Of a stretch of 64,000 nucleotides of DNA, positions 52,310-61,856 are shown one piece after another. This stretch comes from S015-6 sp964479535 (GTDB lineage: Bacteria; Desulfobacterota; DSWW01), in NCBI GenBank assembly GCA_964479535.1, contig CAYZMM010000001.1, forward strand, positions 372,001 to 436,000. The letters run 5' to 3'. A model generated the notes under the pieces. That model did no database searches and was not told where the DNA came from. It saw only the letters and a list, made by a program, of their open reading frames with translations. The first letter of the stretch is position 1, and each line of letters opens with the position of its first letter. The translations under genes and the position numbers were made by a program.

Positions 52310-54094
52310 TTACGGACACCTGCCCACCGGCTCGGGAAGGCCGGGTCCCGTGATTCGGGTGGCCCCGAATCTGGAGCCGTAGATCAGGATGATGTCCGAC
52401 TTGAGGATCTCGAGGGGCAAGGGCAGGACCTGTACGTAGCCCTCGATGCCCCCGCAAAAGGAATCCGGCGAGGTCGTCTTCGCCGTGAGCACGAAGTCTT
52501 CGAGGCTCAGCGGTATGGTCTCGTCGATCACCGGGTAGGCGGCCGCCGGCAGGGACCGGCTGCCGAAATCCACGGTGAAGCTTCCGTCCGCCTCGATCGG
52601 GACGCCTCGGACACTCCAGGCATCTCCCACCGGAACGGCTGTTCCCCCCTCCACATAGGCCGCCCTTTCGAGGGGCTGGAGCGTGAAGTCGACCGACGTC
52701 GAACCGTTTACCAGAACCTCCGCCGTGAAGTAGACCGGCTCCGAAGGCCAGATCACCGGGGACATGGCGAGCAGATGCCGTCCGCTCACATCGAAGACCT
52801 CGGTTCCCTCGGGCAGCATCGCAGGCTCACAACGGCTTTCCGGCTCGGGCGGCACGCATTCGGTCGGTGCCTCGCTGAAGTCCACATCGGCAAGCCAGAT
52901 GTCACTCGGCGAGAACTGGCCCTCCAGCCAGGCGAGTTCCTGATCGACAGGGCTCGAGTACCAGGAGAGGAGGTACTCGTCTCCGCTCAGGGGCACCAGG
53001 GCCGTGTAGGCGGTGTCGCCCGAGCTGGCCACATCCTGGATCTCGCACACTTCTATGTTCGCATCCGGGTCCGTCAGATCCCCGCGCAGCTCGTAGGCCG
53101 TTGTCCTCTTGAAGGTGCAGGGCAGGTGCTTCCGGGCGAAGACGAAGTTCCGGACCCGCGCCCCCTCACGCAGAACGACCCACGTCGGGCCGTCCAGCCG
53201 TTGCTCGATCCGGCGGCCGCATTCCCAGGCGCGGAAGGGCGCGCTCGAGGTGCAGATGGCCGTCTGGCCGTCGGTCAGGTTGCCCTGATTGTCCATGCGG
53301 ATCAGCGCCACCGCCTTCTCATTGTTTTCGCCGAAGAACTGCAGTTCCGCCTCACTCGGCACGTCCTCCCACCCCGTGTAGATGTGCGTGACCTTGCGCC
53401 AGTTCCTGCCGTCCTCGGATGCGAAGAGGCCCACGTTGATGTCTCCATCATCGTACGCCGTTGCATACACGGTCACCTTCTCCTCGCCGTCCTCCTCGTA
53501 CTCCCGCTTCATCAGGCGCCAGAAACCCCAGTACGTTTCGTCGAAGCCCAGTAACCGTGCGAGCAGGCCGCTCGGGTCCGTCAGCGTCTTCACCGGCGTG
53601 GTCCAGGTGGTTCCCCCGTCGGTCGATTCGGCTCGAACCGTCCATGCCTCGCCGAAGAGGTCACGGTATTTGAAGCCCGGAACCCTGCTGATGGCGTACA
53701 TGAAGAGCGTGTCCCCGAGTTGAACGAACTTCGGATCCCGGATGTCCCGGTCGTCGTCCGGGTCGTCCGGATCATCCGGCATGGTGACCTCGCTGATGAG
53801 CGAAAACGTTTCTCCCTCGTCGAGCGATTCGAAGACCATGATCCTCGCACGGGCGGACCCGGTCTGCCCCTCTTCCCCGCCCCGGAAGCAGAGCAGGATT
53901 CGGTCCCCCAGCCGGATCATCTCGGTGTTCTCGCTGTGGAGCCCGTCGGAGAAGATGATCCGCTGGTTGGTGATGAAGGCGGAGCCTTCCGGGCCCCCGT
54001 TTTCCGGGAGCGTCTCCCCTTCGGGAGCCTCATCCGAGCAGGCCGCAAGGGCGAAGACCGAGACGAGTGCCACATACACATACAGGATTCGCAT
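52310..54094 (-). CDS. Sialidase-like beta-propeller lipoprotein
   Basis: The product is about 594 aa. The signal peptide ends in a lipobox (FALAACSDEAP), so it is a lipoprotein. The body has propeller-type blades with Asp-box-like loops (ESLDEGETFSLIS, ESTDGGTTWTTPVKT, ASEDGRNWRKV) typical of exo-alpha-sialidase-like proteins. A beta-rich C-terminal half follows. Catalytic sialidase residues are not obvious. The ATG at 54094 has GGAGGAAAG upstream; a longer frame starts at 54136. The acyl-CoA synthetase gene follows 63 nt after the stop. Confidence 0.82.
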   Translation of the reverse strand: MRILYVYVALVSVFALAACSDEAPEGETLPENGGPEGSAFITNQRIIFSDGLHSENTEMIRLGDRILLCFRGGEEGQTGSARARIMVFESLDEGETFSLISEVTMPDDPDDPDDDRDIRDPKFVQLGDTLFMYAISRVPGFKYRDLFGEAWTVRAESTDGGTTWTTPVKTLTDPSGLLARLLGFDETYWGFWRLMKREYEEDGEEKVTVYATAYDDGDINVGLFASEDGRNWRKVTHIYTGWEDVPSEAELQFFGENNEKAVALIRMDNQGNLTDGQTAICTSSAPFRAWECGRRIEQRLDGPTWVVLREGARVRNFVFARKHLPCTFKRTTAYELRGDLTDPDANIEVCEIQDVASSGDTAYTALVPLSGDEYLLSWYSSPVDQELAWLEGQFSPSDIWLADVDFSEAPTECVPPEPESRCEPAMLPEGTEVFDVSGRHLLAMSPVIWPSEPVYFTAEVLVNGSTSVDFTLQPLERAAYVEGGTAVPVGDAWSVRGVPIEADGSFTVDFGSRSLPAAAYPVIDETIPLSLEDFVLTAKTTSPDSFCGGIEGYVQVLPLPLEILKSDIILIYGSRFGATRITGPGLPEPVGRCP

Positions 54095-54154
54095 CTTCCT
54101 TTCCTCCGGGGAGACAAACCGGTTCAAGCCACGCACCCCTCCAAGTACACCACG

Positions 54155-54184
54155 ACTTTAAAAGGGAGCACGATTCCATGTCAA
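54155..54184 (-). promoter_or_regulatory. Sigma-70-type promoter of the sialidase-like lipoprotein
   Basis: Minus strand: TTGACA (54184-54179), an 18-nt spacer and TAAAGT (54160-54155). The same hexamers at the same spacing occur before the VWA cluster at 61.9 kb. Confidence 0.6.
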
Positions 54185-54270
54185 ACCTTGCCTTGCAGGA
54201 AGAGGTCCGGCAGTGTAGATAGGGAACGAACCGGAACGGGCCCCGCTGCCCGGAACCGAAGGAGGAACGC

Positions 54271-55836
54271 GTGACAACCGAGCAACCGAGAAGCAAGCCA
54301 CCGAACTTCCTCGAGATCCATGCTGCAAACCACCCCCACAAGCTGGCCGCCATCGGCATGGACCGGACCCTCACGTACGGACAGCTCAGGGAACGGGCCA
54401 GAACCCTGGCCAGAAGCCTTTACGGCCTGGGCGTGAGACCGGGGGATCAGGTGGCCCTGATGACCTACAACAACCCTGTCCATGGCGAGGTCGCCAACGC
54501 GCTCCAGTACCTCGAGGTGGGGCTGGTCATGGTCGGCTACCGGATGAAGCCCCGGGAGATCGAGTACATCGTGGACAACTCCGATTCCCGGGTCTTGATC
54601 TTCTGGCACGAGTTCGCCGATCGAATCCTTCCCTACAGGGAGAACTACCCGAAGGTCCTGCCGGGCGGGTTCATCTCCTACGGCGGGCCTTCCCTCCAGG
54701 GAGCACAGGATTACGAAGGCCTGTACGACCACGCTCCGGACTTGGAGCTGGACGCACTGCCGCCCGCGAGCGAGCCGGGAAGCTCGATGATCTACACCTC
54801 CGGCACCACGGGCAGGCCGAAAGGGGCGGCGAGGAAGACCGACTTCGTGGCCAAGCCGGGGGTCATGGATTTCATCTTCAGCACCGTCGGCACCCTCAGG
54901 ATGGACCCGGAGGAGGTCCATCTCGTCTGCTGCCCTCTCTATCACTCCGCCCCCACACTGTTCAACACGATCAGCTTTCTCCTGGGCGGGACGTCGGTCC
55001 TCCAGCCCCGGTTCGACCCCGTACAGTTTCTCGAATGGGTGGAACGACACCGGGTCACTTCCACACACCTGGTGCCCACCATGGTCCGACGTCTCCTGGA
55101 CGTGCCGGATGAAGTGACCGACCGCCTCGACCTGTCGAGCCTTCGGACCGTGATCTGCGGGGCCGCCCCTCTCTTCCCGGAATACAAGCTCGCCTTTCTG
55201 GATCGTTACGGTGACTGCCTCTACGAGTACTACGGATCCACCGAGGCGGGCATGAACACCCTGATCACGCCTCAGGAGATGCGGGAACGGCCCGCAAGCG
55301 TGGGAAGGCCGTTCACCGGCAACGAGTTCATCCTCTTCGACGAGACGGGCAAAGAGGTCCCCGACGGAGAGCGGGGGATCCTCTACATCTACAACGGGAT
55401 CATGATGGACGGCTATTACAAGAACGAACAGGCCACGGAAGAGACCCGCCGGGACAAGTACATCACCGTCGGCGACGTGGCGATACGGGACGAAGAGGGC
55501 TACTACTTCATTGTCGACCGGGTCAAGGACATGATCATCCGGGGAGGGGTGAACGTTTACCCGGCTGAGGTCGAGGAGGTTCTGGTCTCCATGCCGGGCA
55601 TTGCCGACGCAGCGGTCGTGGGCATCCCGGATCAGGAGTTCGGGGAGGCCGTGGCCGCCTTCGTGGTCTGCGACGAGGGGATCCCGGTTTCCGACGAAGA
55701 GGTGAAGGTCTACTGCGCCGGTCAGATGGAGAATCACAAGATCCCGGTCGCCGTCTTCCCCGTCGACGAGATTCCAAGGACTCCCACCGGAAAGATCCTG
55801 AAGAGGGAACTCCGGGAGAGGTTGAAGGGAGCCTGA
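54271..55836 (+). CDS. AMP-forming acyl-CoA synthetase
   Basis: The product is 521 aa of the fatty-acyl-CoA synthetase/CaiC-like family. The ATP P-loop is MIYTSGTTGRPKGAARK; YEYYGSTEAGMNT and the hinge (IVDRVKDMIIRGGVNVYPAEVEEVL) are canonical. The C-terminal catalytic Lys lies in TPTGKILKRELRERL. It makes an acyl-CoA thioester from a carboxylic acid; the chain length is unknown. The start is GTG at 54271 with GGAGGAACGC upstream. It is divergent from the lipoprotein and followed by the PilZ gene. Confidence 0.9.
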   Translation: MTTEQPRSKPPNFLEIHAANHPHKLAAIGMDRTLTYGQLRERARTLARSLYGLGVRPGDQVALMTYNNPVHGEVANALQYLEVGLVMVGYRMKPREIEYIVDNSDSRVLIFWHEFADRILPYRENYPKVLPGGFISYGGPSLQGAQDYEGLYDHAPDLELDALPPASEPGSSMIYTSGTTGRPKGAARKTDFVAKPGVMDFIFSTVGTLRMDPEEVHLVCCPLYHSAPTLFNTISFLLGGTSVLQPRFDPVQFLEWVERHRVTSTHLVPTMVRRLLDVPDEVTDRLDLSSLRTVICGAAPLFPEYKLAFLDRYGDCLYEYYGSTEAGMNTLITPQEMRERPASVGRPFTGNEFILFDETGKEVPDGERGILYIYNGIMMDGYYKNEQATEETRRDKYITVGDVAIRDEEGYYFIVDRVKDMIIRGGVNVYPAEVEEVLVSMPGIADAAVVGIPDQEFGEAVAAFVVCDEGIPVSDEEVKVYCAGQMENHKIPVAVFPVDEIPRTPTGKILKRELRERLKGA

Positions 55837-55888
55837 TTCCCACAACAGCATTAAAAAAATTCCGGGATCGTCCGATACATTGGACGAG

Positions 55889-56311
55889 ATGAAGATCCCA
55901 TTCATGAAAGAACGGCGCAGGAGACGAAGGGCTGGATTCGACCTTCCCGTCCGATTTCGCATCTATCTGCCCTCCTGTCCGGACATTTCCTCCTCCTACT
56001 TGCCCGGGCAACTCCACGACCTTTCTCAAGACGGCGTGGCGCTGCTCACGCAGGCGATCCACGCCAGCAGCCTGCATATGTTCCACCCCCTGGCGACCAC
56101 TTCGGAGCAGTGTCTTCTGGAGATCCGGATCCCCTGTCCCGAGGGGGATCTGATCCTGCACGGGAATGTGATCTGGTACGATCGAATCGAGGAAGAGGGC
56201 CCCTTCCTGTTCCGGGTGGGAATACGGCTGCTGGAACAGCCGAAGGACCTGAGAGGCCGGATCGAGTCCTCCCTCCGCGAGCACCGGTCCACGCAGCAGC
56301 CCGCTCCGTAG
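55889..56311 (+). CDS. PilZ-domain protein (c-di-GMP receptor candidate)
   Basis: The product is 140 aa. The N-terminal basic run (RRRRRRAGFDLPVRF) fits the RxxxR motif, and LHDLSQDGVALL fits the (D/N)xSxxG motif, both needed for c-di-GMP binding. A beta-barrel body follows, with GDLILHGNVIWYDR and FRVGIRLLE. I use the ATG at 55889; TTG at 55880 is an alternative. It may respond to the GGDEF enzyme encoded at 7 kb (inference). It converges on the TPR gene. Confidence 0.85.
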   Translation: MKIPFMKERRRRRRAGFDLPVRFRIYLPSCPDISSSYLPGQLHDLSQDGVALLTQAIHASSLHMFHPLATTSEQCLLEIRIPCPEGDLILHGNVIWYDRIEEEGPFLFRVGIRLLEQPKDLRGRIESSLREHRSTQQPAP

Positions 56312-56326
56312 CGGGCCCGGGAAGGC

Positions 56327-58858
56327 TCACCGAGTTCCCGAGCCTCCGCCGCAGACTTCCTTCTCGAGTGATCCGATCCTTTCGCGCAACGACGCGTCCC
56401 CGATGTCCGGGTGGAGAACCCGGATCATGGTGACGACCTCACAGGCCTCGCCCGCTCTGCCCATCCCGCTGTGAGCCCTGGCGATGCGAAACCTCGCGTC
56501 GAGCCACTCGGGGCTCCCCGGCTCGCTCTCCTCTGCATATCTCCGCCACACATCGAGGGCATCGCCCCATCGTCGCTGCTTCTCGTAGATCTCGCCCAGG
56601 CGGAAGAGCGCATCCGCCGCTTCCGGGGTCCTTTTCAGGATTTCGCGGTACGCCTGCTCCGCCTTCTCGATTTCATTCAGGCCCATGAGAATCCCGGCCA
56701 TCCTGAACCGAACGTCGTCGAGATCCTCCTCATAGCCCAAGTGGCTGGAGGCGATCGAGGCCATGCCCGTGTAGGCCATCAACGCCGACTCGGCCATGTC
56801 GTCGCCACGGTCGGGATTTCCCTCGATCCTCAGCCTTTCCGCTTCCCTTTCGTACGCTTCGGCCCATTCGCCCAAGACAGTCCAGAGTTCCTCGTCGACC
56901 GGATAGGTGTCCAGCATGAACCGGATCTGTTCCCGCGTCTGCTCCACCATGCCCCTGTCACGCAGGCACTCGAGTCTCAGGTTCATCGCGGTGAGCCAGA
57001 GGGGCTTGTTCCGGGGGAATCGCCTCTCGTAACCCTCGAGGACCTGCAGCACCTCTTCACAGGCGCTTCCGGCGGCACACCGGTAGAGCCTGGCATGCAG
57101 AATCGTCATGTACGGTGCGATCTCCGCGATCCCCGCTATCGATTCCTCCTTGCCCGGCAGTTCCCGGAATTTCTCGAACTGCGACGCCATGGCCCGATAG
57201 CGTTGCTTCCAGGCACTCCCGATCCGTTCTCCCGCCTCCTTCCTCCTCTCGAGCTCCTCCACCTCGTGCTTCAGAATGTAGTATTGGGCCGGCCAGTAGT
57301 GTGCAGAGCCCTGTTCGACGGCGGCGAAGTGCCGACGGGCCTCCTCGGACTTCTCCTGCTTCTCGAAGTCCTTCCCCAGAAGGTAGTGCGCCCCGCTCTT
57401 GTCCCTCGGGTTCGGGCATTTCTGCAGATACCTCCCGGCCGTATCCACGTACCGCTCGTAATTCGTCCGGCTCGAGGCCTTTCTGTAAGCCCCGGCTGCC
57501 GCTACGTATTCCAGGCACACCGCCTTGCCCGCCAGCGTCGAGCGCGGAAACTCCTCGTAAAGGCGGTGGAAGGAGGCGAGCGCCTCGGTCCACCGGCCGA
57601 TCTGGCAGTAGACATAGCCGGACCGAAAATAGACATCGTCCATCCTCTCTCGAAGGTAGGGGTCGGAGGAGGCCCATAGACGCCGGTATCGTTTCCCCGC
57701 TTCTTCGTATTCTCCCTTCCGGAAGCGGTCGTCCGCGATGGCCAGGGTGCCGATCGCACCCACCTCTTCGTAAGCCAGCTCGGAGTAGAACGACGCATGC
57801 TCTTCCACCAGTCGATAGAGCTTCGTCGCATAGGTCGCATCGAACCGGGAGAGACGACTCAGCACGTCCAGGGCATCCATACACAACCTCTTCGCGTTCT
57901 CCCCGCCCCTGTCCTGCATCTTGTCGATCCTCTCGAGCAGATCCTTCGCCCTCGGCTCGAGAACCACCTTCTCCCGCAACCGCTTGTGCTCGTTCCCCAG
58001 CACCTCGGTCACGGTCTCTTCCGCGACTCCGGTGTCCAGCTTCTCCAGATGGCCCAGGGCCTCCGCATGCTTTCCCTCATCATAGGAAAGCCTCGCCCGT
58101 TCGTACACGCTCCACATGTAGAGCGGGTCGTTCTGTCTTACGTTTTCCGAAATCGCCTCGAGGTCCTTGGCGGCCCGATCCTGGTTGCCCATCTCTTTGA
58201 AACAGAGTGCACGTCCGAACAGGCTCTTCGCGACGATGGTCTGCTCCGCAATGTCGAAGAGGGTGAGGGAGAACCCCGCAATCGCCTCTTCCAGGAGCTC
58301 CTCGCGCTTCGTGCCCTCCCCGGAATAGAGGAAGCTGCGGTAGTACCTGCTCCAGCTCATCCAGTACCTCGCAAGGGAGATCAGCCGGTGCGGCATCTGC
58401 CATTCCGCGGAATCGAGAAAGGCCTGCGTATCCTCCACATGGTCGAGCTTCTCCTCCTGCAGCGTTTCGATCACCTCCTCATTGGATCCTATGATGAACT
58501 CCAGGATCGTCTCGTTCCGTTCAAAGGCGGCTCGAAACGGCTTCGAGACCTTCGGGTCGGAAAGCTCCGCACCCTTCTCCAGGGCAACGATCCTGCTGAT
58601 CGCCTCGCCGGACTTCTTCAGGATCTGCTCCTGCAGTTCGAAGGTGAACCGGTTCCGCCCTTTCGCCTTCACGCTCTCCCCCTGGAGATCATCGAGCCAG
58701 GCATGCATCTCGCCGACGGACGCGATTCCGGCAAGATCGACCGAAAGGACCGGAGGAGGTCGGGAAGCCCCGCGCACGTTCTCGGGCGTCAGAAGGAGGG
58801 CGTTTACGACCAGGAGAACCCAGGCGACTCTTTTTGCCACGTCGAGCAGTCTACGCAT
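56327..58858 (-). CDS. Large TPR protein of the VWA-ExbBD cluster
   Basis: The product is 843 aa. The N-terminal hydrophobic segment (AWVLLVVNALLLTPENVRG) is a signal or anchor, so the body is periplasmic or membrane-attached. From about residue 150 to the end it is helix pairs of TPR character (YEEAGKRYRRLWASSDP, IGRWTEALASFHRLYEEFPRS, ALFRLGEIYEKQRRWGDAL, ARFRIARAHSGMGRAGEA). The start is the ATG at 58858, 18 nt after the ExbD stop. It is the last gene of an operon with VWA, TolQ/ExbB and two ExbD genes, a gene order also seen in envelope motor systems (family knowledge). Probably an assembly scaffold or partner-recognition protein. Confidence 0.85.
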   Translation of the reverse strand: MRRLLDVAKRVAWVLLVVNALLLTPENVRGASRPPPVLSVDLAGIASVGEMHAWLDDLQGESVKAKGRNRFTFELQEQILKKSGEAISRIVALEKGAELSDPKVSKPFRAAFERNETILEFIIGSNEEVIETLQEEKLDHVEDTQAFLDSAEWQMPHRLISLARYWMSWSRYYRSFLYSGEGTKREELLEEAIAGFSLTLFDIAEQTIVAKSLFGRALCFKEMGNQDRAAKDLEAISENVRQNDPLYMWSVYERARLSYDEGKHAEALGHLEKLDTGVAEETVTEVLGNEHKRLREKVVLEPRAKDLLERIDKMQDRGGENAKRLCMDALDVLSRLSRFDATYATKLYRLVEEHASFYSELAYEEVGAIGTLAIADDRFRKGEYEEAGKRYRRLWASSDPYLRERMDDVYFRSGYVYCQIGRWTEALASFHRLYEEFPRSTLAGKAVCLEYVAAAGAYRKASSRTNYERYVDTAGRYLQKCPNPRDKSGAHYLLGKDFEKQEKSEEARRHFAAVEQGSAHYWPAQYYILKHEVEELERRKEAGERIGSAWKQRYRAMASQFEKFRELPGKEESIAGIAEIAPYMTILHARLYRCAAGSACEEVLQVLEGYERRFPRNKPLWLTAMNLRLECLRDRGMVEQTREQIRFMLDTYPVDEELWTVLGEWAEAYEREAERLRIEGNPDRGDDMAESALMAYTGMASIASSHLGYEEDLDDVRFRMAGILMGLNEIEKAEQAYREILKRTPEAADALFRLGEIYEKQRRWGDALDVWRRYAEESEPGSPEWLDARFRIARAHSGMGRAGEACEVVTMIRVLHPDIGDASLRERIGSLEKEVCGGGSGTR

Positions 58859-58876
58859 TCGGAAGAACCCCAGCCG

Positions 58877-59323
58877 TCATTCTCCGCCCTGTGCCGGACT
58901 GCCGCGGGGTATGGTGAAGGAGATGTTCGTCTTCTCCGCCTTGACGCACGTATTGAACACGCTGATGACGTGCTTGTACGCCACCTTCGCTTCGGGCTCG
59001 ATCACGATCACGATATCCCTGGGAAGCCGTTGCAGGTTCATGAGCAGGTCTGGCAACCCGGTCACCTTTCTCTCCTGCAGGTAGATCTGCGGCACTTCCC
59101 TGCCTCGTGCCACGTGGATCCTCACCACCTCCCAGTCCTTCTCCCGCTCCGACGTGTCCGCCCTCGCCTGATCCGGCAGCCGGTTCTCCAGTACGCCCTC
59201 CGGCACGAGGAAGTTCAAGGTCATGATGAAGAAGATCATGAGCAGGAAGATGACATCGATCAGCGGTGTCATCATGATCACAAGTCGGCGGTTCTTACTC
59301 GTCGCCTTCGTCGGTGGCTTCAT
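58877..59323 (-). CDS. ExbD/TolR-family protein (second copy)
   Basis: The product is 148 aa. The single N-terminal membrane helix carries the essential Asp (MMTPLIDVIFLLMIFFIMT) used for proton transfer in ExbD/TolR/MotB-like motors, followed by a periplasmic domain (about 60-145). The ATG at 59323 overlaps the upstream exbD stop by 29 nt; a longer frame starts at 59368. The two ExbD-type proteins share the helix but differ in their periplasmic parts, so they may form a heteromeric stator. Confidence 0.88.
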   Translation of the reverse strand: MKPPTKATSKNRRLVIMMTPLIDVIFLLMIFFIMTLNFLVPEGVLENRLPDQARADTSEREKDWEVVRIHVARGREVPQIYLQERKVTGLPDLLMNLQRLPRDIVIVIEPEAKVAYKHVISVFNTCVKAEKTNISFTIPRGSPAQGGE

Positions 59324-59744
59324 CCTTCCTTTCCCGATCGTATGGTCTTCGGGTGGCAAAATGGACACGGCCGATGCCCGCCTGGGCCACCTGCTGAAGC
59401 ACCTTCTGCACGATGTCGAAAGGGGCGTCCTGGTCTCCGCGCAACTCGACCGTTTGCCCGCGAGGCTCCGGAAACATCGTCCGGAGGACCCTGCTCAGTT
59501 CGGTGACGGAGATCTTCCGGGTTCCCAGGATGACGTATTCCTGCGCCGTAACCGTGATGGAACACTCCTTCAGATCCGTATTCGTCTTCGCCTCGTCCGC
59601 ACTCGGTAGGATGACGTTCTTCGGAAGGAACTCGTAGAAGCTCATGATCATGATGAAGAAGATGATGATCAGAAAGACCACGTCGATCAGGGGTGTCATG
59701 TTGACCACGAAAGAGGCCCACTCTCTCTTCCGAAAGGCTCGCAC
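59295..59744 (-). CDS. ExbD/TolR-family protein (first copy)
   Basis: The product is 149 aa with the same architecture: a cytoplasmic basic start (RAFRKREWAS), a membrane helix with the conserved Asp (NMTPLIDVVFLIIIFFIMIM), and a periplasmic domain with VELRGDQDAPFDIVQKVLQQVAQAG, the typical ExbD C-terminal helix region. The GTG start at 59744 is 2 nt after the ExbB-like stop, suggesting translational coupling. Confidence 0.9.
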   Translation of the reverse strand: MRAFRKREWASFVVNMTPLIDVVFLIIIFFIMIMSFYEFLPKNVILPSADEAKTNTDLKECSITVTAQEYVILGTRKISVTELSRVLRTMFPEPRGQTVELRGDQDAPFDIVQKVLQQVAQAGIGRVHFATRRPYDRERKDEATDEGDE

Positions 59745-59746
59745 GA

Positions 59747-60595
59747 TCAGGTCCCCTTCGGGGCGGCGTCCGACTTGAAGGTGGAAAGGATCTGCTCCGC
59801 CGCAACCGAGGCCTCTCCGGCGAGCTCATCCAGTCGGTTTCGGAAGATGGCGTAGAAATAGAGGGTCGGTATGGCAACGATCAGTCCGAGGCAGGTGGTT
59901 ACAAGCGCCTCGAAGATGCCTGCCGCCAGCAGCTTCGGATCAATGGATCCACTCACTTGCGAGATCTCGTTGAAGCACCGGAGCATGCCGATCACGGTCC
60001 CGAGGAGCCCCATCATGGGCGAGATGTTGCCGATCACGTTCAAATGCTCGATCCGGCGGGCCTGCTTGGCCGTGAGGGCCTCGGCCGTATCCTCCATCGC
60101 CTTGACCATGGCCTGGTAACCGAGGTTGACCTCCTCCAGCCCCGCCGTGACGACGTGCGAAAGAAAGGTGGGTCTGGCCTGTGCCGCCTCCCTGACCCGG
60201 GTGAAGTCCTTTTTCGCCACCAGATCCCTGAATTCGGCGATGTCTTCCACAGGGGCGAGCCTCGCACGACGGATCGTCATGGCATAGTCGATCACCAGGC
60301 CGAGAGCCACGCACGAAAGAAGGATGATCAGTCCCCCCACCACGCCCCCCTTCATGATGAGCTCGAACATGGTCATCTCTTCGTCCAGGAGCAGGGCGTC
60401 CAATGCCTCGTCCTCCGGCGCAGCCATGATTTCGTCGCCGGACGCCCCGGCGGGCACGGTGCCGGCAGCCCGTTCCTCTACCTCCGCGGGGAGGGCCACC
60501 GGCTCCTCGGGTCCCTCCTCCTGAGCATGGACCGGGCAAACGCTCATCACCAGTGCCATCACGAAACCGAGCGCAGGGACTTTCCACCGGTTCAT
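59747..60595 (-). CDS. MotA/TolQ/ExbB proton-channel family protein with signal peptide and acidic linker
   Basis: The product is 282 aa. It starts with a signal peptide (VPALGFVMALVMSVCPVHAQ) and an acidic low-complexity linker (about 25-75). Three membrane helices follow (about 78-108, 172-205 and 215-245) with the family signature NVIGNISPMMGLLGTVIGML and the third-helix FEALVTTCLGLIVAIPTLYFY. ExbB-like proteins form the proton-conducting pentamer around ExbD. The extra signal peptide and linker are also seen in some ExbB-type proteins. It lies 31 nt after the VWA gene. Confidence 0.9.
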   Translation of the reverse strand: MNRWKVPALGFVMALVMSVCPVHAQEEGPEEPVALPAEVEERAAGTVPAGASGDEIMAAPEDEALDALLLDEEMTMFELIMKGGVVGGLIILLSCVALGLVIDYAMTIRRARLAPVEDIAEFRDLVAKKDFTRVREAAQARPTFLSHVVTAGLEEVNLGYQAMVKAMEDTAEALTAKQARRIEHLNVIGNISPMMGLLGTVIGMLRCFNEISQVSGSIDPKLLAAGIFEALVTTCLGLIVAIPTLYFYAIFRNRLDELAGEASVAAEQILSTFKSDAAPKGT

Positions 60596-60626
60596 ATGCC
60601 TTGCCTCCCTTTCTGATTGAGAACCC

Positions 60627-61736
60627 CTACAGGTTCTTGACGAAGATATCCAGGTAGTCTTTCCAGTCCGATCCGAAGATGAGCATCACCATCATCTCGT
60701 TCATTCTCTCCATCTCGTTGAAACGCAGGCACTCCCCTCCCCCCTTCTTCGCAAAGGACTTGAATTCCTCCATCAGCTCGCCGTGAAGAATGACGTCGCA
60801 CGGCGGCTCCACACCGACCGGGCAGCCGTGATACTGGCCCCTGAGCGGAATCGGGCGGTTCGTGTCCACGGCCGCCAGGGTGCCGCCCATGTCGCGGAAT
60901 TTCTCGATCAGTCGATACGCTTTGTCCACGTCTCCCGGGTGGGGCGGCGCATCTCCGATGAGCACGATCACCTTGGCCGAATCCTTCTTCCAGTTGAGCC
61001 CTTCGATGGCAACCCGCAGCCCCTCGTAGACCGCCTCTTCCCTGTCGCCCCCCCCTTCGTAGTCCGTTCCCTCGAGGAACAGCTCCAGCCCCCGGGTTCC
61101 ATGGGTGAGCTGAACGGCCCGGGTCACGAAATCCATCCCCACGTCACGGTAGGTCACCAGGCCGACCCGCGCCGCCGGCACGAGCTTCCGGATCGCGCGG
61201 ACCAGGCTGCGGATCTTCTTCTTCACGTGCTGCACATAGAGGCCCATGCTGCCCGTGGAGTCGAAGACGAAGACGATGTCCAACCCCCGTTTGCGCATCC
61301 GTTTGATGTGCTTTGCGAAGGCGCCGGCAAGCTCTTCCTCTCCGGTGTAGTAGGGCTGGCGGTTCGCCGTGAAGCTGTGGAAGCTCCGGTCCATCCGGTC
61401 GACGCGGATCAGATCCAGTTCCTTCCGCAGCGTGGGATCCAGCTCGAAGTCGATCTCCGGCAGGTCGGGAAAATGCTCCACCTCCGGATGGGGATACATC
61501 ACATCGTCCCGCTTCCGCATGCGATCAACCAGGCTTCGGTCCTGGTACTTCAGGCGATCCCCGCTCCCGCCCTCCTCGTCGAAGAGGATCGAGGCCGCGG
61601 CTCTCTCGTCCCTCGCCTTCGGGATGTAGTAGGTCATGTGGATGAAGAGGATGAGGATGAGCAGGTGGATGAGGATCGAGAGAAGGAGGGATTCGCGGGA
61701 CCGGATGGCGTTCAGGATGTTCTGGAGGCGTCTCAT
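60627..61736 (-). CDS. VWA-domain protein with TonB/TolA-like N-terminal helix
   Basis: The product is 369 aa. A short basic start is followed by one membrane helix (SLLLSILIHLLILILFIHM), in which Ser 20 and His 24 reproduce the Ser-x3-His pattern of the TonB and TolA transmembrane segments that interact with ExbB/ExbD and TolQ/TolR. A linker (about 50-145) leads to a von Willebrand factor A domain (about 150-350): VFVFDSTGSMGLYV (MIDAS DxTxS variant), VGLVTYRDVG and VIVLIGDAPPHPGDV. The ATG is at 61736. It is the first gene before ExbB and two ExbDs, so a VWA module appears to be the output domain of a proton-driven complex (inference). Confidence 0.85.
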   Translation of the reverse strand: MRRLQNILNAIRSRESLLLSILIHLLILILFIHMTYYIPKARDERAAASILFDEEGGSGDRLKYQDRSLVDRMRKRDDVMYPHPEVEHFPDLPEIDFELDPTLRKELDLIRVDRMDRSFHSFTANRQPYYTGEEELAGAFAKHIKRMRKRGLDIVFVFDSTGSMGLYVQHVKKKIRSLVRAIRKLVPAARVGLVTYRDVGMDFVTRAVQLTHGTRGLELFLEGTDYEGGGDREEAVYEGLRVAIEGLNWKKDSAKVIVLIGDAPPHPGDVDKAYRLIEKFRDMGGTLAAVDTNRPIPLRGQYHGCPVGVEPPCDVILHGELMEEFKSFAKKGGGECLRFNEMERMNEMMVMLIFGSDWKDYLDIFVKNL

Positions 61737-61856
61737 TCTGTCCAGTCAGTAGAGGCGATGGGTTCTGCACCGTTGGGAAACGCATCCTCGCTTTCGGCAG
61801 AATCCCACAGCCCTTTCGGATCTTGTATAGTGTCCACTGCCCGAAGGGTATTGTTT

